A stretch of DNA of 38,320 nt from Muribaculaceae bacterium (GCA_016292745.1 JAEDFO010000018.1:1-38320), one strand, 5' to 3'; shown: positions 25,941-34,705, counted from the stretch's first letter. Made by a program: numbers and translations. The notes: generated by a model from the letters alone, not told the origin.

Positions 25941-26399
25941 ATGGCACAAAAAAGTCGTATCACTGTGCTGCTATCACTTCTCATCGTTGTCAGTTTATCG
26001 TGCATTCCCACTAAGGCTGCCGATAAAACCGACAATGTGAAGACATTGACACAAGCACAGTTTGCCGAACTGGTTTTCGATTACACCAAACCGGCCAGCG
26101 AATATGCATTCCTTGGAAAACGTCCGGCAATTATCGATTTCTATGCCGTATGGTGCGGCCCCTGCCGAAAACTTTCACCAATTGTAAGCGAACTTGCCAA
26201 CGATTATGCCGGCAAAATAGATTTCTATAAGGTCGATGTTGACAGTGCCGAGCAACTGTCGAAAGCGCTTGGCATCAGCTCCATTCCTATGCTGCTCTTT
26301 GTCCCGGTTGAGGGGAAGCCTCAATCTATCGTCGGTCTATACCCCAAACCGGAAATTATCGAAGCCATTAACTATATGTTTTTCAGGACTTCTAAATAG
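25941..26399 (+). CDS. Exported thioredoxin-fold protein
   Basis: The 152-residue protein has a signal peptide (SRITVLLSLLIVVSLSC); Cys21 in SLSC may be a lipidation site. The thioredoxin fold follows with AIIDFYAVWCGPCRKLSP, where Cys72 and Cys75 form the redox pair, FYKVDVDSAEQLSKALGI, and the cis-proline loop ISSIPMLLF (Pro116). It should act as a periplasmic disulfide reductase or oxidase. It is the second gene after DUF4301, 12 bases downstream, and is followed by a strong terminator. The pairing with a cytoplasmic protein may reflect shared regulation only. Confidence 0.9.
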   Translation: MAQKSRITVLLSLLIVVSLSCIPTKAADKTDNVKTLTQAQFAELVFDYTKPASEYAFLGKRPAIIDFYAVWCGPCRKLSPIVSELANDYAGKIDFYKVDVDSAEQLSKALGISSIPMLLFVPVEGKPQSIVGLYPKPEIIEAINYMFFRTSK

Positions 26400-26408
26400 T
26401 ATTACCAT

Positions 26409-26450
26409 AAAAAAACAGTGGCGGGGACATAGCCTCGCCACTGTTTTTTT
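26409..26450. terminator. Bidirectional intrinsic terminator
   Basis: Perfect 15-base arms (26409-26423 and 26436-26450) have seven A on the left and seven T on the right, enclosing a GC-rich stem and a short loop. It ends one base before the stop codon of the minus-strand DUF5686 gene and serves both convergent transcripts. Confidence 0.93.
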
Positions 26451-26451
26451 G

Positions 26452-29010
26452 TCAAAAAGTGAAATGTAGCTGCACCCGCAATCCACTCAAGTCAACACCA
26501 GGCGTATCTCGGTAGCTTAGACGCCACACATAATCCAAACGAAGGAACGTGAGGATATTATCAATACCCGCCCCTATTTCCATATAAGGTTTCTTGTCCA
26601 TAGGCTTACAGTGCGCCTCATAGGGGAAGCGGAACAAGTCGTTGTTGGTGGCCGGATTGTTCTTGTCGCTCAATGAACCATAAATGCCACGGAACGACAC
26701 GACCTCGCGAAGCTTAAGGTATTTAATGAGAGGTATGCGGTTAAACAATGCTCCATTGGCCCAATACGTCAAGTCCCACGACACATACTGGTCGTTGGCA
26801 AACTCCATCGCATTCATTAATGCAAACGACTCGGGCTGAATAGTGTACGAAAGGTTGGCATTTGGCAGCAACAGGTTGATATACGGCACTTCACTCCATA
26901 TCTTGCCACCCTTAACCAACACATCGGCATATCCGAATGCCGAAAACCAGAACCGTTTCTGCACACTCACCTCGGTGCGGTTTATGCAGAATTTCGACCC
27001 AAGAAAGCCTTTGGGCGCTATAGTCTGTTTAACCGTGAATATCGGTGCATCGAAATTAATAGGATAGCGCTGTGTTTTCGACTGATAGAATTTCTCACCT
27101 GGCGCATATCGCAGCGTCAAATCAAACGAAGCCTCGGAATAATCACGGTAAAGGTTGCCGAAACCGTCCTCGAACGGCATATACTGCGTGGCTATCTGCT
27201 TTTCATAGCCAAAACCTGCTGTGAGAGAGAATCCTCCTCGATGCTCATATTTATATTCCAAGCGTGCCAGACGCTTGTATGTCATCTTGTCGTCCTTCTT
27301 GCGTTTCAATGCCAGAAACACATTATCCATATTGGTAAACAGATACTGTTGGCCAAGTTGGTCGACATCATACTTATATGATGCCTTGATTGAATGAACG
27401 GGGAACTCAAGCGAATGATATTTCTTCTTGTTGAACGAATATTCCAGTTCGGCATTATACTTCAGTTCCTTGTCCTTGAAACCATATGCCACATATCCTC
27501 GGGCAAACAGATGTTTACTCAAATTAGCTGTTGTGATACCTCCTGTACGCAAGCGGAATCCCTCAAGAGAGTTTCCACTGAACATGGTGTTCATTGGTCC
27601 AATATCAAACTTGCTGTTTTTCTCTCGAGTAGGCACATACCCAGTTATCAGCGCGCTAAGCACCTTTTCTGACCAGTAGAACACCGGCACCTCGCGTAGC
27701 TTTGCCAGCAATCGATGGGTTTGCCCCTCGCCCTGCCCTATCGTACTCTTGCGGTTGTCCTTCCAAAACTCTTCAGGCTGTAGCTGTGCATCATCGAGAA
27801 CTATCTGCGTACCGGCCTTCTGAAAGTATTCCTGATTCTCAGGCTCGGCAAAACTATGATTCGAATAGGCAGTGAATCGCCGCGCATAAAGGCCCTGAGC
27901 TCCGGGCACTATCTGAAGTTCCACTATCATATCGTCCGACATCTTCAACCGGCTTCCATCGGGTGCCTTAACATAATCCTGCTGAATATACATGTTCTGC
28001 ACATAATTCAGGTTTATCGACTTTGGCACATCAAGTTTCACCCGCTTGATAAACAATGTTGTGTCGTTCAGGGGTACATATATACGGCCAAGGAATCCGA
28101 ACGTCTCGGGAGTGTGTGGCACAAAACTGAGTTCAATGCACCGCTCTCCCTCAACATCGATGGTATCGGTGAGATAATACTTATAAAAGTTTGTGCCGAT
28201 ATTCGAAAGCGGACTCACAAAGCGATTCTGCATTATCGCCACATCGTTGCCAAAGATATCTATCTCGCGAAGCACATCCTCGGCAAACACCTGCATGCTC
28301 TCTTCGTCGAATATTTCATCAATTCCACTCCGATGCTGCCCCTTCACTATCTCCTTCTCCGAACGCGGACTCTTGCGATATATAACCTCCGAGGCCTTTT
28401 CCTTTACCGATACATTTAATATTGGTTTCCCTGAAACCTCTGACGTATCAACAAAATCGAACAGGAAATTGAATTTCTTATATATCCACCCAGTCTTTTC
28501 CTCTTTCTTGAAATCGTTCAGCGCCAGACTTATCTTCTCATATTTATCGTAGCTGAAATAGTCGTTGTTGCGAGGGTCGTACATGTGCTTGCGCTTCATC
28601 AACTTCTCGACAAAAGCCACAGCAGGGTTGTTCTTCTTCGAATATTTCTCTTTCTTGGGCTTAACCACCACCTCTTTCAACGCAAGCCCTGTGGGGACCA
28701 GATCAATGATGATATCGTTTTTCTGTCCTTTCTTTACGAATACCGTCTTATCGTTGTACCCTATCGTCGAAACCTCCAATGACGTGAATATGGCTGTGGT
28801 AACTATCTCAAACCTCCCGTTTTCGTCGGTCAACGAACCGCGGTCAGATCCTTTAAGAAATATTGCTGCATACGCTACTGGTTCGTGTGTAACCGAATCG
28901 CGCACCAATCCCACTATTTCGGTCCGCTGGCCGGCTCCCGCCGCTTCCATTATGCCGATAGCCATCAGCATCAGTGTCAGTATATAGTGAATAGCTCTGC
29001 TTTGATTCAT
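26452..29010 (-). CDS. DUF5686 outer-membrane protein with carboxypeptidase-regulatory-like N-domain
   Basis: The 852-residue protein starts at the ATG at 29010; one codon further upstream is only a TTG. After a signal peptide (IHYILTLMLMAIGIMEAAGA) comes a CarboxypepD_reg-like beta domain (IVGLVRDSVTHEPVAYAAIF, GSLTDENGRFEI), the same fold found at the start of SusC-type receptors. The remainder is the DUF5686 region with many alternating hydrophobic strands, and it ends VDLSGLRVQLHFTF, a typical outer-membrane beta-barrel C-terminus with a terminal Phe. The family is common in Bacteroidetes with unknown function. No plug or TonB box was recognised. Its stop abuts a shared terminator. Confidence 0.85.
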   Translation of the reverse strand: MNQSRAIHYILTLMLMAIGIMEAAGAGQRTEIVGLVRDSVTHEPVAYAAIFLKGSDRGSLTDENGRFEIVTTAIFTSLEVSTIGYNDKTVFVKKGQKNDIIIDLVPTGLALKEVVVKPKKEKYSKKNNPAVAFVEKLMKRKHMYDPRNNDYFSYDKYEKISLALNDFKKEEKTGWIYKKFNFLFDFVDTSEVSGKPILNVSVKEKASEVIYRKSPRSEKEIVKGQHRSGIDEIFDEESMQVFAEDVLREIDIFGNDVAIMQNRFVSPLSNIGTNFYKYYLTDTIDVEGERCIELSFVPHTPETFGFLGRIYVPLNDTTLFIKRVKLDVPKSINLNYVQNMYIQQDYVKAPDGSRLKMSDDMIVELQIVPGAQGLYARRFTAYSNHSFAEPENQEYFQKAGTQIVLDDAQLQPEEFWKDNRKSTIGQGEGQTHRLLAKLREVPVFYWSEKVLSALITGYVPTREKNSKFDIGPMNTMFSGNSLEGFRLRTGGITTANLSKHLFARGYVAYGFKDKELKYNAELEYSFNKKKYHSLEFPVHSIKASYKYDVDQLGQQYLFTNMDNVFLALKRKKDDKMTYKRLARLEYKYEHRGGFSLTAGFGYEKQIATQYMPFEDGFGNLYRDYSEASFDLTLRYAPGEKFYQSKTQRYPINFDAPIFTVKQTIAPKGFLGSKFCINRTEVSVQKRFWFSAFGYADVLVKGGKIWSEVPYINLLLPNANLSYTIQPESFALMNAMEFANDQYVSWDLTYWANGALFNRIPLIKYLKLREVVSFRGIYGSLSDKNNPATNNDLFRFPYEAHCKPMDKKPYMEIGAGIDNILTFLRLDYVWRLSYRDTPGVDLSGLRVQLHFTF

Positions 29011-29031
29011 CAAAAAATTCTATCGTTTCTA

Positions 29032-29062
29032 TTGACCTCGAACAGTATTACAATTAATTTTG
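29032..29062 (+). promoter_or_regulatory. Upstream promoter of the CYTH gene
   Basis: TTG (29032-29034), exactly 20 bases and TAATTTTG (29055-29062) make an excellent -33/-7 promoter pointing towards the CYTH gene at 29158. The leader would be about 90 bases. Confidence 0.75.
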
Positions 29063-29084
29063 CAACATTCGTTTAGTCTAACTT

Positions 29085-29092
29085 TATTTTTG
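29085..29092 (+). promoter_or_regulatory. Second -7 element upstream of the CYTH gene
   Basis: TATTTTTG also fits TAnnTTTG and could be a second start 30 bases downstream of the first. A TTG lies 22 bases upstream, slightly far, so this is weaker. Confidence 0.45.
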
Positions 29093-29157
29093 CTCCGGCA
29101 AAATTACTAAATTATATACTATCCGAATACATAATTATTTCTAAATTAGTATTACAA

Positions 29158-29598
29158 ATGGGAATTGAAATAGAGCATAAATACTTAGTGGTTAACGATA
29201 AATACCGCAATATGGCATCATCGAGCCACAGAATAATGCAGGGATATCTTTCACGCGAGCCGCAACGCACAGTTCGCATCCGTGTGAAAGACAAGCAAGG
29301 TTTCATTACCATCAAAGGGAAAAATGTAGGCGACACTCGTGCCGAGTTCGAATACCCTATCCCTATCGACGATGCCATGCAACTGCTCAACATGTGCCTG
29401 CCCACCGTTATCGAGAAAACACGCTACTTAGTGCCGTTCGAGGGCCACACATGGGAAGTTGACGAGTTTCATGGTGCACGCCAAGGTCTCGTTGTAGCCG
29501 AAATTGAAATCGGCAACTCCAACCAGCAATACACCCTGCCCCCATTCGTCGGACAGAACGTAACCGGAAATCCTGATTACTACAACTCAAATCTCTAA
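29158..29598 (+). CDS. CYTH-domain protein (triphosphate tunnel metalloenzyme type)
   Basis: The 146-residue protein starts MGIEIEHKYLV, the ExExK signature of CYTH enzymes (Glu4, Glu6, Lys8). These form a beta-tunnel that binds triphosphates and a divalent metal. Other expected residues follow: QGYLSREPQRTVRIRVKD with paired arginines, FITIKGK, EFEYPIP, IEKTRYLVPF and VAEIEI near the end. Known members hydrolyse tripolyphosphate or thiamine triphosphate, or cyclise ATP. This short bacterial form is most likely a triphosphatase. Its stop codon overlaps the stop of the convergent rlmD gene, so the two share no room for a terminator. Confidence 0.9.
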   Translation: MGIEIEHKYLVVNDKYRNMASSSHRIMQGYLSREPQRTVRIRVKDKQGFITIKGKNVGDTRAEFEYPIPIDDAMQLLNMCLPTVIEKTRYLVPFEGHTWEVDEFHGARQGLVVAEIEIGNSNQQYTLPPFVGQNVTGNPDYYNSNL

Positions 29599-31007
29599 TT
29601 GTCGCGAAGCTCAAGCGACACCACATTCTCAACGTGGTGAGTGTGGGGGAACATGTCAACCGGCTGGATGGCAGTAACCCGATATTTCGCATCAAGCAGC
29701 TGAAGGTCGCGAGCCTGGGTAGCTGGATTGCAGCTAACATAAACAATGCGACGCGGCGAAGCATTCAATATCACCTTTACCACATCGTCGTGCATACCTG
29801 CACGCGGAGGGTCGACAATCATCACGTCGGGCACGCCATGCTCCCTGACAAAATCGTCGGTAAGAACATCTTTCATGTCGCCGGCATAGAACAATGTGTT
29901 GTCGATTCCGTTGACTTGCGAGTTAAGCTTGGCATCCTCGATAGCCTCGGGAACATACTCTATTCCCACCACCTTTCGGCACTGGCGTGCCACAAAGTTG
30001 GCTATCGTGCCTGTACCGGTATACAAATCGTACACCAACTCGTCGCCGGTGAGACAGGCAAAGTTACGTGCCACCTTATATAATTCATATGCCTGCAGCG
30101 AATTGGTCTGATAGAACGACTTCGGACCGATACGGAAACGCAATCCTTCCATCTCCTCTTCTATATAGTCGCGGCCGCTGTAGGTTATCACCTCCTGGTC
30201 GCCGATAGTATCGTTAACCTTCAGGTTGATTACATACATCAGCGATGTTATCATCGGGAAACGCTCCTTTACTGCACCCATCACATCGTCAATGGCTGCC
30301 GGGTTATCCTCGCCGAACACCACCACCAGCATCACCTCGCCGGTGCTAACAATCCTCACCATTATGGTGCGCATCAGCCCGCTCTGCCCACGAAGGTCGT
30401 AGAACGTATACCCCTTGCCAAGAGCATAATTGCGGATAAACAGGCGAATCTCGTTCGACAGATTGTCCTGAAGCCAGCACTTCTTGATATCGAGCACCTT
30501 GTCGAAAGCACCGGGAATGTGGAACCCTGCCGCATTACGGTCGGTGAACTGTTCCTCGCTGCGCATCTGCTCGAATGTGAGCCACGACTTGTTTGAAAAG
30601 GTATATTCCAGTTTATTGCGATATTCGGTGGTATGTTTCGAGCCAAGTATCGGGCTTATGGGCGGCAATTCCACCTTGGCAATGCGTTCCAATGCATCTG
30701 CCACCTGCTGTTGCTTGTATTTCAGCTGATAATCATATGGGATATGCTGCCATTTGCAACCACCGCACACACCGAAATGCTCGCAAAATGGCTCTATTCG
30801 AATGGGAGATGGCGTTAACATTTTTTCAATGTGCCCCTCACCATAATTCTTCTTTTTCTTGTCTAATTTAACGTCTACAACATCGCCTGGCGCACCATAG
30901 GGAATAAACACCACCATTTCGTCAACTCGAGCCAGACTCTTGCCCTCGGCTGCAACTCCACTTATCTCAACCGATTCCAATATTGGCAATTGTTTCTTTT
31001 TCCTCAC
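29595..31007 (-). CDS. rlmD: 23S rRNA (uracil-1939-C5)-methyltransferase, RlmD/RumA family
   Basis: The 470-residue enzyme uses S-adenosylmethionine to methylate C5 of uridine in RNA. It opens with a TRAM RNA-binding domain (VEISGVAAEGKSLARVDEMV). The Fe-S cluster motif CEHFGVCGGCKWQHI follows, then the SAM-binding LVYDLYTGTGTIANFVA, the MIVDPPRAGMH loop, and the catalytic Cys426 in YVSCNPATQARDL. Family members in this phylum are normally named RlmD, though some related enzymes modify other sites (for example U747 or tRNA U54), so the target base is inferred. The gene is convergent with the CYTH gene. A TAATTTTG element lies upstream. Confidence 0.9.
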   Translation of the reverse strand: MRKKKQLPILESVEISGVAAEGKSLARVDEMVVFIPYGAPGDVVDVKLDKKKKNYGEGHIEKMLTPSPIRIEPFCEHFGVCGGCKWQHIPYDYQLKYKQQQVADALERIAKVELPPISPILGSKHTTEYRNKLEYTFSNKSWLTFEQMRSEEQFTDRNAAGFHIPGAFDKVLDIKKCWLQDNLSNEIRLFIRNYALGKGYTFYDLRGQSGLMRTIMVRIVSTGEVMLVVVFGEDNPAAIDDVMGAVKERFPMITSLMYVINLKVNDTIGDQEVITYSGRDYIEEEMEGLRFRIGPKSFYQTNSLQAYELYKVARNFACLTGDELVYDLYTGTGTIANFVARQCRKVVGIEYVPEAIEDAKLNSQVNGIDNTLFYAGDMKDVLTDDFVREHGVPDVMIVDPPRAGMHDDVVKVILNASPRRIVYVSCNPATQARDLQLLDAKYRVTAIQPVDMFPHTHHVENVVSLELRDN

Positions 31008-31038
31008 TTCTGTAAGCTTTTTCGTTGGTTTTACTCCA

Positions 31039-31046
31039 CAAAATTA
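31039..31046 (-). promoter_or_regulatory. -7 element of rlmD
   Basis: The minus strand has TAATTTTG, a full TAnnTTTG match, 31 bases before the rlmD start codon. No TTG was seen at the -33 position. Confidence 0.6.
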
Positions 31047-31141
31047 GTGATTATCGGCATTTTTAGCGAGCATTTTCTCATTTAAATAAAGATTTGGGAT
31101 AAAAAAAAGCCCTTTTTCTTTCATAAGTTGCCCAATTAATA

Positions 31142-31149
31142 TATATTTG
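31142..31149 (+). promoter_or_regulatory. -7 element of ppdK
   Basis: TATATTTG fits TAnnTTTG and gives an AT-rich leader of about 65 bases before the ppdK ATG. The nearest TTG (31128-31130) is too close to be a normal -33 element. Confidence 0.6.
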
Positions 31150-31221
31150 CAAATAATAGTGACAACTATACATTAGCACTAATAATAACGATTACTATTT
31201 TTTATAAACACTTTTATTTCA

Positions 31222-33936
31222 ATGAAAAGAATTTACACTTTCGGTAACGGTCACGCAGAAGGCCGTGCCGATATGAAGAATCTTCTCGGTGGAAAAGGAG
31301 CCAATCTGGCTGAAATGAATCTCATCGGTGTCCCTGTCCCCCCAGGCTTCACCATTACCACTGAAGTATGCACCGAGTACAACGAACAAGGCCGCGATGC
31401 CGTTGTTCGCCTTATTGAAGAAGACGTTAAAAAGTCTATTGCCCATATCGAAGCCCTCACCGGCAACAAGTTCGACGACGATAAGAACCCGTTACTTGTG
31501 TCGGTCCGCTCAGGTGCTCGTGTTTCTATGCCAGGTATGATGGACACCGTCCTTAACCTCGGTATGAACGATAAAGTGGTTGAAGCCCTCTCTGAAAAGT
31601 CAGGTAACCCGCGTTTCGCTTGGGACAGCTATCGCCGTTTCGTTCAAATGTACGGCGACGTTGTACTCGGCATGAAGCCTAAGAACAAAACCGATATCGA
31701 CCCATTCGAAGAGGTTATCGAAAAAGTTAAAGCCGAAAAAGGCGTGAAATTCGATACTGAACTCGATGTCAACGACCTCAAGACCCTCGTTAAGCTCTTC
31801 AAGGAAGCTGTCCTCAAAAACACCGGTAAAGATTTCCCCGAAAGCGCTTGGGAACAGCTCTGGGGTGCCATCTGCGCAGTATTCGACAGCTGGATGAACG
31901 AACGCGCTATCCTTTATCGCCAAATGAACCAGATTCCCGAAGAATGGGGTACTGCCGTTAACGTGCAGGCCATGGTTTACGGCAACATGGGTAACACTTC
32001 GGCCACTGGTGTGGCATTCACCCGCGATGCTGCCACCGGCGAAGACATTTTCAACGGCGAATACCTCATCAACGCCCAAGGAGAAGACGTGGTTGCCGGC
32101 GTTCGCACTCCTCAGCAAATCACAATCGAAGGTTCGCGTCGCTGGGCTAAGCTCCAAGGCATCTCCGAAGAAGTTCGCGCAAGCAAATATCCTTCGCTCG
32201 AAGAATCAATGCCTGAATGTGCCGCCGACCTCATCGCAACTCAGCAAAAGCTCGAAGACCACTATAAAGATATGCAGGACCTCGAGTTCACTATCCAGAA
32301 CGGTAAGCTCTGGCTGCTCCAGACACGTAACGGCAAGCGCACAGGTGCCGCTATGGTGAAAATCGCAATGGACCTCCTCCGTGCCGGCGTTATCGACGAA
32401 AAAACAGTGCTCCGCCGCATGGAACCACAGAAACTCGACGAACTCCTCCACCCCGTATTCGACAAGGCCGCACTCAAATCGGCTAAGCTCGTTGCAAAGG
32501 GTCTCCCGGCTTCGCCAGGTGCCGCTACAGGTCAAATCGTATTCTTTGCCGACGACGCTGAAGCTTGGGCTGAACGCAAGAAAAAAGTCATCATGGTTCG
32601 CCTCGAGACTTCGCCCGAAGACCTCCGCGGTATGAACGTTGCTCAAGGCATCCTCACAGCCCGTGGCGGTATGACATCGCACGCTGCAGTTGTGGCTCGC
32701 GGTATCGGCAAATGCTGTGTTTCGGGTGCCGGCGAAATCAAGGTTGACTACAAAGCCCGCACAGTAGAAATGGGCGGTAAAGTATATAAAGAAGGCGATT
32801 GGATTTCGCTCAACGGTAGCACCGGCGACGTTTACGACGGCCTCGTTTCTACTGTCGACGCTGAACTCTCCGGCGACTTCGCTGCCATCATGAACCTCGC
32901 AGAAAAATATACAAAGGTTGACGTTCGCACAAACGCCGACTCCCCACGCGACGCTCGCGTAGCCCGCAAGTTCGGCGCTAAGGGTATCGGTCTGTGCCGC
33001 ACCGAGCACATGTTCTTCGAAGGCGACCGCATCAAGGCCATGCGCGAAATGATTATTGCCAGCGACGAAGAAGGCCGCCGCTTAGCTCTCGCCAAACTGC
33101 TCCCGATGCAGCGCAGCGACTTCGAAGGAATCTTCGAAGCAATGGACGGTCTAGGCGTGACAATCCGTCTGCTCGACCCACCGTTGCACGAATTCGTTCC
33201 TCATCAGTTAGCAACACAGAAAGAGCTCGCCAACGAAATCGGTATCCCGGTTGAAAAAGTGAAAGCCGTTTGCGACAGCCTCGAGGAATTCAACCCGATG
33301 CTCGGCCACCGCGGATGCCGTCTGGGCAACACTTATCCCGAAATCACCGAAATGCAAGCCCGCGCAATCATCGAAGCCGCTCTCAACGTTAAAGCTCGAG
33401 GAATCGACGTTCATCCAGAAATCATGATTCCGCTCGTAGGCGTTCTCAAAGAGCTCGAACTCCAGGCTAAGATTATCAACGACACCGCAAAGAAAGTGTT
33501 CGAAGAACGCGGCGACACCGTTCCTTACAAGATCGGTACAATGATCGAGGTGCCTCGCGCTGCACTCGTTGCCGACCAAATCGCTAAGGTTGCCGACTTC
33601 TTCTCATTCGGTACAAACGACCTCACCCAGATGACATTCGGATACTCTCGCGACGACGCTCCTAAATTCCTCAAGTTCTACAAAGACCTCGGTATTGTCA
33701 AGACCGATCCATTTGCAGTACTCGACCAGGAAGGCGTTGGCCAGCTCGTAGAGATGGGTACCCGCAAGGGGCGCGCTACAAAGCCAGAGCTCAAAGTAGG
33801 TATCTGCGGCGAGCACGGCGGCGAGCCATCATCAGTTAAGTTCTGCGCAAAACTCGGAATGAACTACGTATCATGCAGCCCATTCCGCGTGCCCATCGCC
33901 CGCGTAGCAGCGGCGCAAGCAGCAGTAGAAGAATAA
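31222..33936 (+). CDS. ppdK: Pyruvate, phosphate dikinase
   Basis: PPDK reversibly converts pyruvate, ATP and phosphate to phosphoenolpyruvate, AMP and pyrophosphate. It serves glycolysis/gluconeogenesis with PPi in many anaerobes. The 904 residues cover the whole family. The N-terminal nucleotide-binding domain has LLGGKGANLAEM and VSVRSGARVSMPGMMDTVLNLG. The phosphohistidine domain has ARGGMTSHAAVVARG (His487). The C-terminal PEP/pyruvate barrel has LCRTEHMFF, IGTMIEVPRAAL, FSFGTNDLTQM and VGICGEHGGEPSS with the catalytic Cys862. Codon choice is strongly biased (CTC, CGC, ATC, GCT), unlike the genes around it, as expected for a very highly expressed enzyme. A strong hairpin follows the stop. 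Confidence 0.98.
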   Translation: MKRIYTFGNGHAEGRADMKNLLGGKGANLAEMNLIGVPVPPGFTITTEVCTEYNEQGRDAVVRLIEEDVKKSIAHIEALTGNKFDDDKNPLLVSVRSGARVSMPGMMDTVLNLGMNDKVVEALSEKSGNPRFAWDSYRRFVQMYGDVVLGMKPKNKTDIDPFEEVIEKVKAEKGVKFDTELDVNDLKTLVKLFKEAVLKNTGKDFPESAWEQLWGAICAVFDSWMNERAILYRQMNQIPEEWGTAVNVQAMVYGNMGNTSATGVAFTRDAATGEDIFNGEYLINAQGEDVVAGVRTPQQITIEGSRRWAKLQGISEEVRASKYPSLEESMPECAADLIATQQKLEDHYKDMQDLEFTIQNGKLWLLQTRNGKRTGAAMVKIAMDLLRAGVIDEKTVLRRMEPQKLDELLHPVFDKAALKSAKLVAKGLPASPGAATGQIVFFADDAEAWAERKKKVIMVRLETSPEDLRGMNVAQGILTARGGMTSHAAVVARGIGKCCVSGAGEIKVDYKARTVEMGGKVYKEGDWISLNGSTGDVYDGLVSTVDAELSGDFAAIMNLAEKYTKVDVRTNADSPRDARVARKFGAKGIGLCRTEHMFFEGDRIKAMREMIIASDEEGRRLALAKLLPMQRSDFEGIFEAMDGLGVTIRLLDPPLHEFVPHQLATQKELANEIGIPVEKVKAVCDSLEEFNPMLGHRGCRLGNTYPEITEMQARAIIEAALNVKARGIDVHPEIMIPLVGVLKELELQAKIINDTAKKVFEERGDTVPYKIGTMIEVPRAALVADQIAKVADFFSFGTNDLTQMTFGYSRDDAPKFLKFYKDLGIVKTDPFAVLDQEGVGQLVEMGTRKGRATKPELKVGICGEHGGEPSSVKFCAKLGMNYVSCSPFRVPIARVAAAQAAVEE

Positions 33937-33972
33937 ATATCGAAAATAACCTATTATAGGTAATACCAGTCA

Positions 33973-34015
33973 GTTAGGCTGTAACACTCTGAAATTTCGG
34001 AGGTTACAGCCTAAC
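33973..34015 (+). terminator. Strong hairpin downstream of ppdK
   Basis: Perfect 13-base arms GTTAGGCTGTAAC (33973-33985) and its complement (34003-34015) extend inward through a CTC/GAG pair around a bulged A. It lies 36 bases after the ppdK stop. There is no T-run after it, so it may stabilise the mRNA 3' end or mark an element boundary rather than act as a classic intrinsic terminator. Confidence 0.6.
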
Positions 34016-34072
34016 TTGCGCTTAGGGCTTTCGTTCATTTGGCATCGCTTTGTGAGTACAAATAAACCTATA

Positions 34073-34135
34073 TGTTGACCAATTGTTGACCATTTTTTAG
34101 AGGCTGTTGACCACGTGTTTACCATTTGTTGACTA
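34073..34135 (+). repeat. Iteron-like array of five TGTTGACCA-type repeats
   Basis: TGTTGACCA occurs at 34073-34081, 34084-34092 and 34105-34113, with the variants TGTTTACCA at 34116-34124 and TGTTGACTA at 34127-34135. Starts are spaced 11, 21, 11 and 11 bases, so all copies lie on the same face of the helix, with one slot vacant. The rest of the 322-base gap between ppdK and the next gene (33937-34258) holds the hairpin at 33973-34015, a short palindrome ACCTAT-T-ATAGGT at 33949-33961, and AT-rich sequence. Possible roles are protein-binding arms of an integration site or an operator. Confidence 0.8.
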
Positions 34136-34258
34136 GCGCAAGTGTCTTTAATTCAGTTAATTAGTCAGTACTGAAAGAATTGAAAAATATAATGGTAGAG
34201 TTGCTATCGTAAAAAATAAATCTATGCGATTATTGAGATAGGTACTAATAAGTATCAC

Positions 34259-34705
34259 TCAAAATCTTGCTCGTGCATCTTCATCTTTCAGTAATTTAAA
34301 AAGTTCATTATCTATTTCTGCGCAACGGAATTGTTTTCTCAATCCTTTAATCGAATAAGTTGGTTTACTCTTGCCATATTTCGATGTGTTTTCAGCAGCC
34401 ATATTAGTTGCAACATAATCAGATGATGCGACTAAATGCCAAAATGGTTCGTGCTGCATATGGAAGTATGGTTTAGTTACTTCAGGAGTGAATATGGGAG
34501 ATTTAGCATAGAATTTCTTTACATTAGCTTTGAACGTCTTTACCAAAACGTCGGAAAGTTCTATGTGATTATCGGTAATAATACAACGCTCAACAAGGTC
34601 TATTACAGACAACAAAAGCAATGCTTTATGTGGAGCTGGTTTGCTAAGTTTCATAGCAGTGTGTAGCGAAGAAAAGCAGTCTGCGTAGTATCTAAAATAT
34701 TTCAT
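34259..34705 (-). CDS. Stand-alone domain resembling the N-terminus of HNH restriction endonucleases
   Basis: The 148-residue protein contains KPAPHKALLLLSVIDLVERC, then IELSDVLVKTFK, TKPYFHMQHEPFWHL and a closing LRKQFRCAEIDNELFKLLKD. This order is the pattern I associate with the N-terminal domain of modification-dependent HNH endonucleases, the group that includes the ScoMcrA-type sulfur-binding domains. In those proteins an HNH nuclease follows; here the frame stops right after the domain, and no HNH-like sequence is visible in the ~110 bases before the repeat array. It may be a truncated enzyme, a genuine single-domain reader, or a regulator. AT-richer than the core genes; it lies 128 bases after the membrane-protein gene on the same strand. 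Confidence 0.55.
   Translation of the reverse strand: MKYFRYYADCFSSLHTAMKLSKPAPHKALLLLSVIDLVERCIITDNHIELSDVLVKTFKANVKKFYAKSPIFTPEVTKPYFHMQHEPFWHLVASSDYVATNMAAENTSKYGKSKPTYSIKGLRKQFRCAEIDNELFKLLKDEDARARF

Noticed and set aside
32206..33009. 267-codon frame antisense to ppdK
   Set aside because: Mirror frame created by the strong codon bias of ppdK; no domain or start context.
33970..34125. Minus-strand 51-codon frame across the hairpin and repeats (MVNTWSTASKKWSTIGQHI...)
   Set aside because: Its repeated W-S-T/N-T text comes from the TGTTGACCA repeats, and it spans the ppdK hairpin. The DNA structure explains it better than a protein, although conservation was not tested.
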